Shown: positions 35,601 through 43,611, counted from the first letter of the stretch. The stretch: DNA of 64,000 nucleotides from Fibrobacter succinogenes (GCA_902800345.1 CADCDO010000008.1:16504-80503); one strand, 5' to 3'. Numbers and translations: made by a program. The notes: generated by a model not told the origin, from the letters alone.

Positions 35601-36521
35601 AAGGTATCGAAATCCAAATGGAAACTGATTTTCAGAAGTTCCAGCAACGACAAGGAAAGCATCCCTGCCATGGGCGATTCCATCAAGATGGTTGAGGGCG
35701 TTCATATGGACCTTCTTCACAGGAGTACCGATCCGCGCAATCCGTTCGTCCGTATTTCAGGCGAACAGAATGTCGTCGTAACAAGTCCGCCGGTCGTGCT
35801 CATCGGCGAATCGGATTCCTCGCAGGCGATCATCAGAAGCAAGGATCCGACTGTACCAAAGGTTGTTAAGACTGACAGGCCGATGACCGCCAAGGAAGTC
35901 TCGGAAATTTATGGATCACAAGGGCATTACCTTGGAGACTTGAGTATTTCGAGCATGGTGAAAGACGAAATTACGAATTTGGAATCCGCCATTAAGAATG
36001 CCAACGCGGAGATTGTTGAAAAAGAAGGCAAGACTTTAACAGACCTCATCAATGAAAAAGGCAAGGATGCCGTGAACAAGCAATACCATCTCGGCGACGA
36101 AATCATGAACGCCCTCGAGGGCGAAATCATCACGGTCGATGATATCAGGGAAATTGCAAACGGCAACTCCTCAACCATCACTAAAGTAACGAAGGCTCTA
36201 GCGGAAAAGACAAAACTTGAATACAAGACCATGTACTTTACGAGTCTTGGCATATTCGTGAACAGCACCACGGCTGCCCTTTCATGTACGGACTCCCTCT
36301 ATAAGGGGAACTGTCTTGACGGCAATAATGATGGCAAACTGTTCCTTGCATGGAACATGAAATCGAAAGGAGGAAGATTGGTAGGTACGGGGGTTTACAT
36401 TGCAAGACTTTCGTACAAAATTAAAGTCGGAAGCAGGGTTGTCGTTAACCGCACGCAAGATTTCCTTTGGGGCGTTCGCCACGGAAAGACAAAGGGATTC
36501 GACATCGACTTGAATGACTAG
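32691..36521 (+). CDS. Large secreted fibro-slime domain protein (2)
   Basis: 1276 residues from ATG 32691 (GGGAGTCGTGG directly upstream; the GTG at 32673 is less likely). The signal peptide ends SLAA. It differs from paralogue 1 in its first about 150 residues, which include a Pro/Gly-rich linker (about 140-165). The fibro-slime domain has DDDVWVFINNRLVVDIGGQH (about 485-504). The C-terminal half aligns with paralogue 1 throughout (VPQVVYAFIFDRDGDGRGDS; YGSQGHYLGD; NRTQDFLWGVRHG). It is probably an adhesin or surface-matrix protein exported by the same route. It has its own leader and follows a terminator, so it is likely transcribed separately. Confidence 0.9.
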   Translation: MRVKKIVSYLLFTLLCTVTPSLAADYSILVKNESTQSSRTSLYVQVRTTTTNARTGRTQTQNGRCTALSSYGDGSFYLKTNMEEANSPTLVFYTNRNCMGATVATVSPLEGPEPVANDIIITITDAGATVANSPNPITPPSTAPGGETRPGGPTGPGGGATTQNKRKVIRFFAPWTNTSAILFVAGGASTKMTTLKNYCGWFEARITPPEGSLQVYFKQTIGYDYVGDNFYTKINPTVQSIWLSLDQVAAESDTIWVKANKAGAPAVSAKYPGILGECPTKKLPVMMFDWLHGELGDGDIRTTVNRRDSTTTTSYGNGAKDLYYSNPIYAVSNDFGSGGCGGSNATDTQRRGYMRGMVEQTLGPNGLPVQAAAFPEECKLTTHINGWFVPQVITEKNGKVYSNATCRSIELSLDTGGLWLGQKDNNSPEGGLFLLDDFRYLDEERTIENPFFDNIAARNKRHNFGFTMKIQATFEYVPGQYFEFLGDDDVWVFINNRLVVDIGGQHAQVSGAVDLDTLGLIEGANYPFHIFYAERHTSSSNFMMRTSIDLKTEASMFYQDLSANGLLDYKIYQIVREQALACDFSSNSTIKDTVEAPSNFMLFGSGAYAEGVPLDSVGVWFGGITIKPGYTGFTINTEEIRQKRTLPPGTYQLRFSLQKDESQSDDIWFTIDKYDSPTINYARVDNRNKWTFIGNDVDGTVDTLGKWVNTRYTVNVAFVEDWATFDDMVYITTNNTAVIPCDENGNPITAITLKDGKGTFYIKAIAPVQDIKLIVSSADESQQAIWKNITFMEPPVPQVVYAFIFDRDGDGRGDSVYAKLSKPAGRINANVVQMDSVALEFGEKFATLKKENVKTNDADSSMIITANGGFGSVPFTGGAESVYSGKITPFWTYKEGASPTSINLTSDLTDSIGPVITAADISYSDDGSTVLMLTFSEGLDCENENDASFFTYYFKKTDEIRNDIVPDILVKVSKSKWKLIFRSSSNDKESIPAMGDSIKMVEGVHMDLLHRSTDPRNPFVRISGEQNVVVTSPPVVLIGESDSSQAIIRSKDPTVPKVVKTDRPMTAKEVSEIYGSQGHYLGDLSISSMVKDEITNLESAIKNANAEIVEKEGKTLTDLINEKGKDAVNKQYHLGDEIMNALEGEIITVDDIREIANGNSSTITKVTKALAEKTKLEYKTMYFTSLGIFVNSTTAALSCTDSLYKGNCLDGNNDGKLFLAWNMKSKGGRLVGTGVYIARLSYKIKVGSRVVVNRTQDFLWGVRHGKTKGFDIDLND

Positions 36522-36543
36522 AAAAACTTCATCTCTCTAAAGG

Positions 36544-36568
36544 CGCCTGCATAGCGGGCGTTTTTTTT
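36544..36568 (+). terminator. Terminator after fibro-slime protein 2
   Basis: CGCCTGC (36544-36550) pairs with GCGGGCG (36554-36560; one T-G), loop ATA, followed by eight T. Confidence 0.75.
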
Positions 36569-36592
36569 ATGCGTATTTTTGAGGACAAAGCG

Positions 36593-36621
36593 AAAAAGTC
36601 CCGGCCAAGCCGGGACTTTTT
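36593..36621. terminator. Bidirectional terminator
   Basis: A perfect 13-bp stem, AAAAAGTCCCGGC (36593-36605) with 36609-36621, loop CAA. It lies between the convergent fibro-slime 2 and RNase G genes and works in both directions. Confidence 0.9.
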
Positions 36622-36653
36622 ACGTTTAAAGCGTGAATCACTGTGGCGACAAC

Positions 36654-38126
36654 TTATGCAAAGTTGTACAAGTCTGTGATGTCTTCGCCTGACTTGTCGT
36701 ACATCCAGAATTGGTTGATGTGGGCATATTCATCTTCCACGAGGGAAATCTTGATGTTATGCTTGTATTCCAGATAGTTGAACATTCGGTTCAGGTCCTT
36801 GCAAAGAACATCGATGACCTGGGCGCTCACAACGAGGGTAACTTCACGGAGACGGCCCTTGGCGTGCGCACGGGCGAGCCAGCGGTCAATCATGCCGAGA
36901 GTCGATTCGAGCGTCGCGATGCGGCCGCTGCCGTTGCACACGGGGCAGCACTCGGTCTTCTCGGTCATCAGGTTCACGCGGACGCGCTTGCGGGTGACTT
37001 CCATGAGGCCGAACTGGCTGATCGGGGCAGGGCTAATCGGGGCCTTGTCGCGGCGTATTGCCTTGCGGAATTCCTGATAGACGGCTTCGCGGTCTTCATC
37101 GGTTTCCATGTCGATGAAGTCGATAATGATGAGACCGCCTACATCGCGGAGGCGCAACTGCTTTGCGATTTCGTGGCAAGCGTCGAGGTTCGTTTCGAGA
37201 ATGATCTTGCCCTGGTCCTTGCCGTGTACCTTCGGCCCCGTGTTCACGTCGATGGACACGAGAGCTTCGGTCTGTTCGATGACGAGGTTGCCACCGCGCG
37301 GAAGCGGGACCTGACGCTGCAGGGAGCGCGCATAGTCGTTTTCGATCTTGAAGTATTCGAACAAGCTTTCGCTGGAGCTCCAGAGCTTGACCTTGTCGAG
37401 CTTATCCGGAGATAGGACCTTCAGGTATTCGCGGAGAGCGAAGTACTCGTCGCGGTTGTCGATATACACGTAGTCCGTGTTATCGCCGAAGTATTCGCGC
37501 ACAGTCTGTTCGATGGAATCGGATTCTTCGTAGATGCAGGTCTCGGGCGGCATGGTTTCGAAGTTGTACTTCGTCTGTTCCCACTTGCTTTCGAGTTCGC
37601 GCATCTGCTTGTTGATTTCGAATTCGGATTCGTTGAGGTCGCGGCGCTTGACCGGATCGCGTTCGCGCTTGGACACGCCGACGAAATTTGTACCGGGCAT
37701 GCAGACCAGGAAACGGCCAGCAAAGCTCAAGTGTGTCGTCAAACGGGCACCCTTGGTGCTAATCGGTTCCTTGACCACCTGCACCATGATTTCTTGGCCT
37801 TCCTGGAGAATTTCGTCGATCGAAATTTCCTTAGAGGCGTCGCCCTCGTCATCATCGTCACCATATTCGCGGCGCAACAGTTCGTTGCGGTCCATGGCGT
37901 CTTCCTGATGCAAGAAACCGGCCTTCTCAAGACCAATGTCAATGAATGCCGCCTTGAGTGCGGGGAGCACCTTCTGGACGACACCCTTATAAATATTGCC
38001 CAGAACTCGATTAGACGAAACACCTTCAACAACCAATTCCGCAAGTTCACCATCTTCCATGATGGCGATGCGCTTTTCGTACGGTGTTTTACTAATCAAG
38101 ATTCCGCGCTTACACTTATTTGCCAT
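36654..38126 (-). CDS. rng: Ribonuclease G
   Basis: 490 residues from ATG 38126 (AGGAG upstream; the longer frame to 38246 is rejected). RNase E/G family endoribonuclease for rRNA and mRNA maturation. Order: N-terminal S1 domain with an acidic insert (ANKCKRGILISKTPYEKR; VLGNIYKGVV; about 1-115), the RNase H-like and 5'-sensor regions, catalytic Asp residues in SIDVNTGP and IIIDFIDM, and the Zn-link CPVCNGSG near residue 395. Its length fits RNase G rather than RNase E, which has a long C-terminal scaffold. Confidence 0.93.
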   Translation of the reverse strand: MANKCKRGILISKTPYEKRIAIMEDGELAELVVEGVSSNRVLGNIYKGVVQKVLPALKAAFIDIGLEKAGFLHQEDAMDRNELLRREYGDDDDEGDASKEISIDEILQEGQEIMVQVVKEPISTKGARLTTHLSFAGRFLVCMPGTNFVGVSKRERDPVKRRDLNESEFEINKQMRELESKWEQTKYNFETMPPETCIYEESDSIEQTVREYFGDNTDYVYIDNRDEYFALREYLKVLSPDKLDKVKLWSSSESLFEYFKIENDYARSLQRQVPLPRGGNLVIEQTEALVSIDVNTGPKVHGKDQGKIILETNLDACHEIAKQLRLRDVGGLIIIDFIDMETDEDREAVYQEFRKAIRRDKAPISPAPISQFGLMEVTRKRVRVNLMTEKTECCPVCNGSGRIATLESTLGMIDRWLARAHAKGRLREVTLVVSAQVIDVLCKDLNRMFNYLEYKHNIKISLVEDEYAHINQFWMYDKSGEDITDLYNFA

Positions 38127-38270
38127 TAAAACTCCTAAAGGGTAAAGCAAAACTTGATAGATATCCCCAAGACCAGCCCAAAAGTATGGGCCGCATCCGA
38201 GCTCCCAATGTTTCTTGACGGAAAGTACCGCCTGCCCGCATTGCAAAGCCTGGGGACTATAAATATAATA

Positions 38271-38303
38271 AGTGGTTGGTGGTTAGTGATTAGTGGTTGG
38301 TGG
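38271..38303. repeat. Degenerate TGGTTAGTGG repeats
   Basis: AGTGGTTGGTGGTTAGTGAT followed by TAGTGGTTGGTGG. An array of irregular GGTTRGTG units in the RNase G upstream spacer. Downstream (38360-38400 and 38610-38650) are further loosely similar TTACTAG/AATAACTAAC stretches. Confidence 0.55.
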
Positions 38304-38430
38304 AAATGCGGGGGAATTGTAAGAGAAATGTGCGAAAATTTGGTAAATGAGCGTAGCGAAAGTACAATTGGGAGTTACTAGTTATGAGTTACTAGAATAG
38401 AATTCGGAAGTAGGAGGGGGGGGAATAGTC

Positions 38431-38585
38431 ACTGGATTCTTCGTTTCTCTCAGAATGACGAGCAAGGCGAGAGCAGCAAAATGAGTTCACTCATTCTTAT
38501 TGTCGAGCCGATGCAGTCATGTCTCGAAGAGGAATGACGTCAACGCTTTCGTCATCCTGAAGCCTGTAGGGCTGAAGGATCCAGT
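38431..38585. repeat. Inverted CTGGAT..ATGACG repeats enclosing element copy 4
   Basis: ACTGGATTCTTCG..CAGAATGACG (38431-38460) and GTCATCCTGA..GAAGGATCCAGT (38551-38585) are inverted copies of the same repeat about 155 bases apart, like the arms of a miniature element. Single arms of the same type occur before element copies 1 and 2 and at 63118-63152. The 38127-38663 spacer otherwise shows no gene; a G8 run lies at about 38416-38423. Confidence 0.5.
38455..38538 (+). repeat. Structured intergenic element, copy 4 (divergent)
   Basis: P2 is GGC 38466-38468 with GCC 38507-38509. P3 is GCA 38473-38475 with TGT 38501-38503, replacing the GTC/GAC of the other copies while still pairing. P4 is AATGAG 38480-38485 with CTCATT 38490-38495 and loop TTCA. 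The conserved GC before P4 and AT after it are kept. P1 is weaker: ATGAC 38455-38459 with GTCAT 38516-38520, plus GC/GC. GTCAT can alternatively pair with ATGAC 38534-38538, which encloses a CTC-GAA-GAG hairpin, as in the other copies. Confidence 0.5.
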
Positions 38586-38663
38586 AATGTTTTAGTTGGC
38601 AGAACTTAGAGCTTAGAGAATAACTATTGACTAATAACTAACGACTAATTAAATTAATCTGCA

Positions 38664-39365
38664 ATGAATCAGAAACCGTTTCCAACAGACAAAGCATCCT
38701 TAGAAAAGTACGAGAAGCGAGTTCAAAACTTTACGCTCGGACGACTCGAAAAAGAATGGGAAGCCGTCAAGGACGACCCGATGCCGGAACGCAGAGACAT
38801 CGTCGCCAAGGAACTCCGTGAATGGGATAAAACGCAAAAACAGGCATTCCGGGGCCTCGCCAAAACCCTGCTCTTTGTTTTTTTGGGACTTGGAGGATGT
38901 GTAACCGAGTATGTTTACTTGTTCGTAGCCATTATCAAACGAATGCTTGGCGCCCCTCCGCACCCAGAAATCATATTTGCGGATTATCTCCCCTATTATT
39001 CTTACTCGTGTACTATCGTTTGCCTAACACTTTATTTCTTTTCCATCTGGGGCCAAAAAGGAAGTTCTTTCTTTGATATTAATAAAATAAAAGAATTTGG
39101 ACATATCGTGATTACGGAGGCATTTTCCGTCTTTTTCATCGCAAACGGTCTAGTCGGAATTGTTTTTGGTCACTATTACGGATTTTTCGTGACACCGGGA
39201 CCGATTGTTTCGCGTATCATTTCGAGTATCATCACCGCTTTATCCATCTTCTACTTCTACAACTATCACGCAGACAAGTACAAAGGATTTTTATTCAAAA
39301 GCGCAATCCCCTTAATTTTGATTTCACTTGCCTTGGAACAAATCGGGCGACTGACAATTTTGTAA
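38664..39365 (+). CDS. Membrane protein, paralogue of the next gene (A)
   Basis: 233 residues. The N-terminal about 65 residues are charged and helical, followed by about six hydrophobic segments. The C-terminal third (FVTPGPIVSRIISSIITALS; LILISLALEQIGRL) matches the same region of the next gene (FITPGAFLSRVIGGIVATFS; LLLITIAVEQIGWL). No known family is recognised. The 11-base gap to the next gene implies one transcript. Function unknown. Confidence 0.75.
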   Translation: MNQKPFPTDKASLEKYEKRVQNFTLGRLEKEWEAVKDDPMPERRDIVAKELREWDKTQKQAFRGLAKTLLFVFLGLGGCVTEYVYLFVAIIKRMLGAPPHPEIIFADYLPYYSYSCTIVCLTLYFFSIWGQKGSSFFDINKIKEFGHIVITEAFSVFFIANGLVGIVFGHYYGFFVTPGPIVSRIISSIITALSIFYFYNYHADKYKGFLFKSAIPLILISLALEQIGRLTIL

Positions 39366-39376
39366 ATTGTATCCGT

Positions 39377-40060
39377 ATGAAAGAAGAAAAGACTCAAGCC
39401 GAAGAATCTCTAGAAGCGTTCAAGAACCGCATTTGCAAACTCTCGTACGATGAGCTTTATGACGAGCTGGACGCCGCCGAAAAAGCAGAGTCCGAAGAAC
39501 GCATTGCAATCGTCGAAAAACGGATTGACGAACTTGAGCCTATTGAAAAAAAGAAAAAGGAACTCCAAGAAGAAGAGGAAAAACTCAAAAGAGCCATAGG
39601 AATGTGGCCGCTATTCACTGTTTTTGGGGGTATTTACGCGACAAGGCAAATCGCTTATTTCTTGCAAAATAAACATTTCGCCACTGGTGAAGCTCTCAAA
39701 TCCATCAACATCGCCGAAATTTTACCACACGTTCCTTACGCAAGCGCAGTCGTCGGCATTATTATAGCTTACTCATGGGGCTATCTGCGCAAAAAGAAAA
39801 GAACTTTAGACTTGGGCATTACCGGACTTTGCTTATCCAAGGCGGTAATAGGCTTGCTCTACGGGAGCTTTCCAGGATTTTTCATAACACCGGGAGCCTT
39901 TCTTTCGCGAGTTATCGGCGGTATCGTTGCCACGTTTTCGTTAGTATTTATGTACAACATATTCACCGGAAAACATACCGGGCGTTTTTTCGATAACGCA
40001 TGGCCATTGCTGTTGATAACTATTGCAGTCGAACAAATCGGCTGGCTGGAATATTTGTAA
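39377..40060 (+). CDS. Membrane protein with coiled-coil N-terminus (B)
   Basis: 227 residues. Residues about 1-72 form a highly charged, Glu/Lys-rich helix likely to be a coiled coil, then about five hydrophobic segments. Paralogue of the preceding gene (see the shared F[VI]TPG..SR[IV]I and EQIG motifs), so the pair arose by tandem duplication. Its stop abuts the stop of the convergent gene. Function unknown. Confidence 0.75.
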   Translation: MKEEKTQAEESLEAFKNRICKLSYDELYDELDAAEKAESEERIAIVEKRIDELEPIEKKKKELQEEEEKLKRAIGMWPLFTVFGGIYATRQIAYFLQNKHFATGEALKSINIAEILPHVPYASAVVGIIIAYSWGYLRKKKRTLDLGITGLCLSKAVIGLLYGSFPGFFITPGAFLSRVIGGIVATFSLVFMYNIFTGKHTGRFFDNAWPLLLITIAVEQIGWLEYL

Positions 40061-41068
40061 TTAGCTCAAGTGCGTAGGTGGGGCGCCAGCGCTGTTGCGG
40101 ATGGCGGCCTGCTTGCGTTCGACGATGGAATCCGCAATGGCGCGGACTTTTTCGGTAAGCCAAAGCCACGACTGGCTTGCTGTTTCGTAATCGGCTTCGC
40201 CGAACATCTGCACGCGATTGTCACGACGGAGTGCATCGACTTGACGGAACGCTTTCACGTCGCCCTTGGGGTAAACGGCGAACGTGCTGCCACCGTTGTA
40301 ATTGAGAATGCTGAATGCGGGAACATCGCTCGGACCGTCAGCAATGTAAATCATGTTTTCGAAAGGCACGCGGCGGCTTTCGCGGGCGATTGAAGAATTG
40401 ACGTCGATCGTTTCGGGATACTTGTTACTGCCCTTGTTGATTTCAAAGAGGTAGCGCGTTTTTGAAGTGTTGTCAAGCGCAGATGCGATTTGCGAAATTT
40501 CGCGAGGAGCGTTTTCACTAGTGGCAACACCATCCGCAGCGTTCTCGGTAACGTTCGCGTAATCCGAATTACCGGCACGGTCTAAAAATCCTGGCTCTGC
40601 AGGCGATTCGATAAATTCGCAACCGTAAATACCATCGACAAACGGAGCGATTGCACTCCCGCGAATCGTCTCGGCAAAACCGGTACTCACGACATAATGT
40701 TCCAAGCGGATATCGAACGCCTTGTACTTTTCGTCATCGTTGATAAGCGATTTCACTTCGCCGAAAAATTGCGGAAGCCCCGGATAGAATTTCAGTTCCT
40801 TGCCGAACTCGTGCAAAAGCGTATTGTTCAAGCCCTTGAATATTCCTGCTTTGACGTAAGTCAAGATATGGTTCAAGTAGCTTGTATCCGAATTGACGGA
40901 GATGCCCTGCTTGCCGTAATACGCCTTGAGGGCGTTCACCTCTTGCCAAAACTTTTTTCCATCGACATCGAAATGCCTAAAAAGCGGTTCCTGCATGTAC
41001 GAACTGATGAGGGTCTTGTCGCAGTCCCACACCATGGCAATGATATTTTGTTCAAAAGGCGATTTCAT
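40061..41068 (-). CDS. HAD-superfamily hydrolase-like protein
   Basis: 335 residues from ATG 41068 (the longer frame to 41125 runs into a repeat and is rejected). Motif I is DCDKTL (D13xD15xT17, the usual nucleophile block), motif II is the Ser/Thr in VVSTGF (about 130), and motif IV is IADGPSDVPAF (about 253-263). Between motifs lies a large cap insert (about 145-230) with low-complexity Asn/Ala sequence. It probably hydrolyses a phosphate ester; the substrate is unknown. A CCGG..ATGACG repeat lies upstream at about 41090-41125. Confidence 0.8.
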   Translation of the reverse strand: MKSPFEQNIIAMVWDCDKTLISSYMQEPLFRHFDVDGKKFWQEVNALKAYYGKQGISVNSDTSYLNHILTYVKAGIFKGLNNTLLHEFGKELKFYPGLPQFFGEVKSLINDDEKYKAFDIRLEHYVVSTGFAETIRGSAIAPFVDGIYGCEFIESPAEPGFLDRAGNSDYANVTENAADGVATSENAPREISQIASALDNTSKTRYLFEINKGSNKYPETIDVNSSIARESRRVPFENMIYIADGPSDVPAFSILNYNGGSTFAVYPKGDVKAFRQVDALRRDNRVQMFGEADYETASQSWLWLTEKVRAIADSIVERKQAAIRNSAGAPPTHLS

Positions 41069-41132
41069 ATTTTTCAGTTGATAGATTCCAGCTAGATTCC
41101 GGCTCAAGGGCCGGAATGACGTCATCTAAGTT

Positions 41133-41954
41133 CTATTTCGTAATAAAATAATCCTCGGGGTTGACGGGTACTCCATTTACACGAATTTCATAATGCAGGC
41201 CGAGACTTGATTCAAGTCCGCTTTTGCCGATAGTCGCAATGGGGTCCCCGCGACGGACTTTGTCTCCTTTATCCAAAAGAGTCTTGCCCAAATGCGCATA
41301 AAATGTCTTGACATGCTCCATATGTTCGATTTTCATCGTGAGCCCATAGCCGCGATGCTTGCGGACTTCGACAACGGTTCCAGCCCCTGGCGCATAAACG
41401 GTATCGCCATCGGCAGCCAAAAAGTCAACGCCTCTGTGCGGCAGTTCCTGATCCGTAAACGCATCGAACACCATCTCGAAACGGCTCTTGATGTCGTGAT
41501 GATTCTTGAGCGGATGGAGAACCGGAATATGTGCCGCTAGCGCCGAATCACGTTCCAGTTTGTTGAGCGTATTCCTGAATGTCGCACGCATTTCCTGCAA
41601 ATTTTTTCTAGGCATTTCATCTTCAACGGATGCACCTTCGAGCGTGAATCCAAGACCGCCCAGTTTCATGGTGCTGTCGCGGACAATACGCGTTTCTTCA
41701 ATCTTCAATATAGTCGTATCGACCACTGTGCGTATTTTCTTTATTTCGTCCTTGATGACGGAATTCTGGTGATAGACATCCATCAAGTTGCCGTTAGACA
41801 AATTCTCCACAATCTGGACCGGAGAGAACATGATGAAACCCAAGATGGCACAGATGGTTAGAACAAGGTAAATGGCAACTTTCCTAACGGAAAACGTGAC
41901 ATCCCGCCCTCTGGAGTCCTTGTTTGGATAAATGTGCACCTCAAGCTTTTTCAC
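41133..41954 (-). CDS. M23 (LytM-like) peptidase, membrane-anchored
   Basis: 273 residues. Short cytosolic N-terminus, one TM helix (about 25-43), a coiled-coil-like linker (60-95, 115-140), and the M23 domain (about 155-270). Zinc ligands H173 and D177 (HRGVD) and H254 (LHYEI) are present, with H221 in FYAHLG. The first His of the usual HxH is replaced (SLGLHYE gives Gly252), so catalysis may be weak or it may act as a non-hydrolytic activator. It probably cleaves or regulates cleavage of peptidoglycan cross-links. Overlaps the upstream small gene by 14 bases. Confidence 0.83.
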   Translation of the reverse strand: MKKLEVHIYPNKDSRGRDVTFSVRKVAIYLVLTICAILGFIMFSPVQIVENLSNGNLMDVYHQNSVIKDEIKKIRTVVDTTILKIEETRIVRDSTMKLGGLGFTLEGASVEDEMPRKNLQEMRATFRNTLNKLERDSALAAHIPVLHPLKNHHDIKSRFEMVFDAFTDQELPHRGVDFLAADGDTVYAPGAGTVVEVRKHRGYGLTMKIEHMEHVKTFYAHLGKTLLDKGDKVRRGDPIATIGKSGLESSLGLHYEIRVNGVPVNPEDYFITK

Positions 41955-42222
41955 TGGAACCTTCGGCTTTGCTCAGTTTCTGCTCGATTTCTGCAATCTG
42001 TTTCTTGATTTCGAATATGGCTCCCACCGTTTCGATAGAGGTTGGATCTTCTTTGAAGGATTCCAGGCGCCCTTCCTGGATGGCCTCATAAACTCGCTGC
42101 CCAAGTAGCTGGTACTTTGCTTTGAGTTTGGATTGCACCATCGACAATTCGACGTGGGAAAGTACGTTGGACGCACAGTCTAACGCTGTATTTTTGAGCT
42201 TATTTAGAGTTTTTTCATTCAT
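41941..42222 (-). CDS. Small helical protein upstream of the M23 peptidase
   Basis: 93 residues from ATG 42222 (GAGAAG upstream; the longer frame to 42423 overlaps another gene and lacks support). Entirely helical and charged (LGQRVYEAIQEGRLESF; IKKQIAEIEQKLSKAEG), likely a coiled-coil protein. The stop overlaps the M23 gene start, so the two are translationally coupled and probably work together. No family is recognised. Confidence 0.65.
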   Translation of the reverse strand: MNEKTLNKLKNTALDCASNVLSHVELSMVQSKLKAKYQLLGQRVYEAIQEGRLESFKEDPTSIETVGAIFEIKKQIAEIEQKLSKAEGSSEKA

Positions 42223-42286
42223 GATATCTTCTCGACTTGTCTCTAAAATAGTAGATTTCTCGATATAAAACAATGGAGATTTTTCT

Positions 42287-42439
42287 ATGAGTCGCAGCGA
42301 TCGCAGAAGAGCAAAGCAAAACGTCAAAAAATTCGTCCCCAAAAAGTCCAATGCGCTGGATAAACGAGTCATCGTGCTCCTCGCAATCATCGTCGTTGTA
42401 TTTTTCGTAGGAACAATGCTCATTCAAAGAGGTGCTTAA
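42287..42439 (+). CDS. Small single-TM protein (50 aa) before dnaN
   Basis: A basic N-terminus (SRSDRRRAKQNVKKFVPKK) is followed by one TM helix (VIVLLAIIVVVFFVGTMLI). GGAG lies upstream of the ATG, and the stop is only three bases from the dnaN ATG, so it is co-transcribed with dnaN. The basic-then-TM layout is common in small membrane proteins. No function is assigned. Confidence 0.65.
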   Translation: MSRSDRRRAKQNVKKFVPKKSNALDKRVIVLLAIIVVVFFVGTMLIQRGA

Positions 42440-42442
42440 TCC

Positions 42443-43564
42443 ATGAAATTCACTATTCAGAAGAATGTATTGCAGGATGCCCTGCAAGCGGCGATTAGCG
42501 CCGTGCCGAACAAATCCACCATCCAAATTCTAAACAACTTTTCGCTCCGTTTAGAAGGCAACTTCCTTGAAGTGAGTGCAACTGACTTGGACCTCGGTAT
42601 CAGGGTCAAGGTCGAAGTTCAGGGCGAACGGGATGGTGCGGTCGTCGTTAACGCACGCAAGCTTTTCGACCAAGTGAAGAACCTCGTGGATCCGAGCATC
42701 ACGAATATTACTTTTGACGCACAGGACTACTTGGTCAAGATCCAGTGGAGTGAGCGCGGCAAGGCAAGCATCATTGGCTTTGACGCAAATGACTTCCCTC
42801 CGTTCCCGGAAGTTGAAAATGGCGAAACGCTCAACATCGCCGCTAGCGAACTTGCATTCCTCGCCGAAAAGACATTGTTCGCAACATCCACCGACTCCAC
42901 GCGTTTGAGCCTGAACGGTGTTTATCTCGAAGCGGCTGGCGGCAAGATTTCCATGGTTGCGACAGATGGCCACCGTCTTGGCCGTGCTGCAATTGACCAG
43001 GAAGGTGCAGAACTCTCGAACGGAGTCATCATCCCGCACAAGGCTTTGCAACACATTCTTCACATGGCGAAGGGCGATTCGACGGTCGAAGTCCGCACGT
43101 CTGCAACGCACATTCTTTTCAATACAGGTTCGATCCAGGTCATCTCGAAACTCTACGAAGGACCGTATCCAAGCTACCGCTCCGTAATCCCGCAGCAGTT
43201 CGAACGTACCGCACAAGCGAACACCACGGAATTCCAGAACAAAATCCGCAGCGTGATTTCCATGGCGAATGCACGCACCCGCAAGATCCGTTTGCAGTTC
43301 GACGGCAACATCCTCGAACTCAGCGCCACGGACCCGGATGTCGGCGGCGATTCTCGCGAAGCACTCGCCATCACGCACAACGGCGAAGGCAGCTTCTGCA
43401 TTGGCTTCAACGGCCAGTTCCTCGCAGAAATTCTCGGCATGTGCAAGAGCGAAGAAGTCATCATGAAGATGAACAATCCGCTTGGCGCCTGCATCATCGA
43501 GCCGGTTGGCGACAACATGAACTTCTCGTTCTTGTTGATGCCGACACACCTGACGGACAACTAA
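42443..43564 (+). CDS. dnaN: DNA polymerase III beta subunit (sliding clamp)
   Basis: 373 residues, the standard clamp length, with three domains of about 120 residues. Forms the dimeric ring that tethers polymerase III to DNA. Recognisable segments: KFTIQKNVLQDALQAA at the start, MVATDGHRLGRA in the middle (family TDGHRLA), and the C-terminal MPTHL (family MPxRL), part of the partner-binding pocket. No dnaA, recF or gyrB is adjacent; only the 50-residue membrane ORF precedes it. Terminator at 43587-43611. Confidence 0.96.
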   Translation: MKFTIQKNVLQDALQAAISAVPNKSTIQILNNFSLRLEGNFLEVSATDLDLGIRVKVEVQGERDGAVVVNARKLFDQVKNLVDPSITNITFDAQDYLVKIQWSERGKASIIGFDANDFPPFPEVENGETLNIAASELAFLAEKTLFATSTDSTRLSLNGVYLEAAGGKISMVATDGHRLGRAAIDQEGAELSNGVIIPHKALQHILHMAKGDSTVEVRTSATHILFNTGSIQVISKLYEGPYPSYRSVIPQQFERTAQANTTEFQNKIRSVISMANARTRKIRLQFDGNILELSATDPDVGGDSREALAITHNGEGSFCIGFNGQFLAEILGMCKSEEVIMKMNNPLGACIIEPVGDNMNFSFLLMPTHLTDN

Positions 43565-43586
43565 CCGCAGTTCGGACAAATTTAAG

Positions 43587-43611
43587 GGCTCTCGAGAGAG
43601 AGCCTTTTTTT
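43587..43611 (+). terminator. Terminator after dnaN
   Basis: GGCTCTC (43587-43593) pairs with GAGAGCC (43598-43604), loop GAGA, then seven T. Confidence 0.88.

Noticed and set aside
31448..35720. Long minus-strand frames opposite the fibro-slime genes (31448-32431, 34233-35720)
   Set aside because: The plus-strand proteins have signal peptides, fibro-slime motifs and paralogy; the opposite frames have none.
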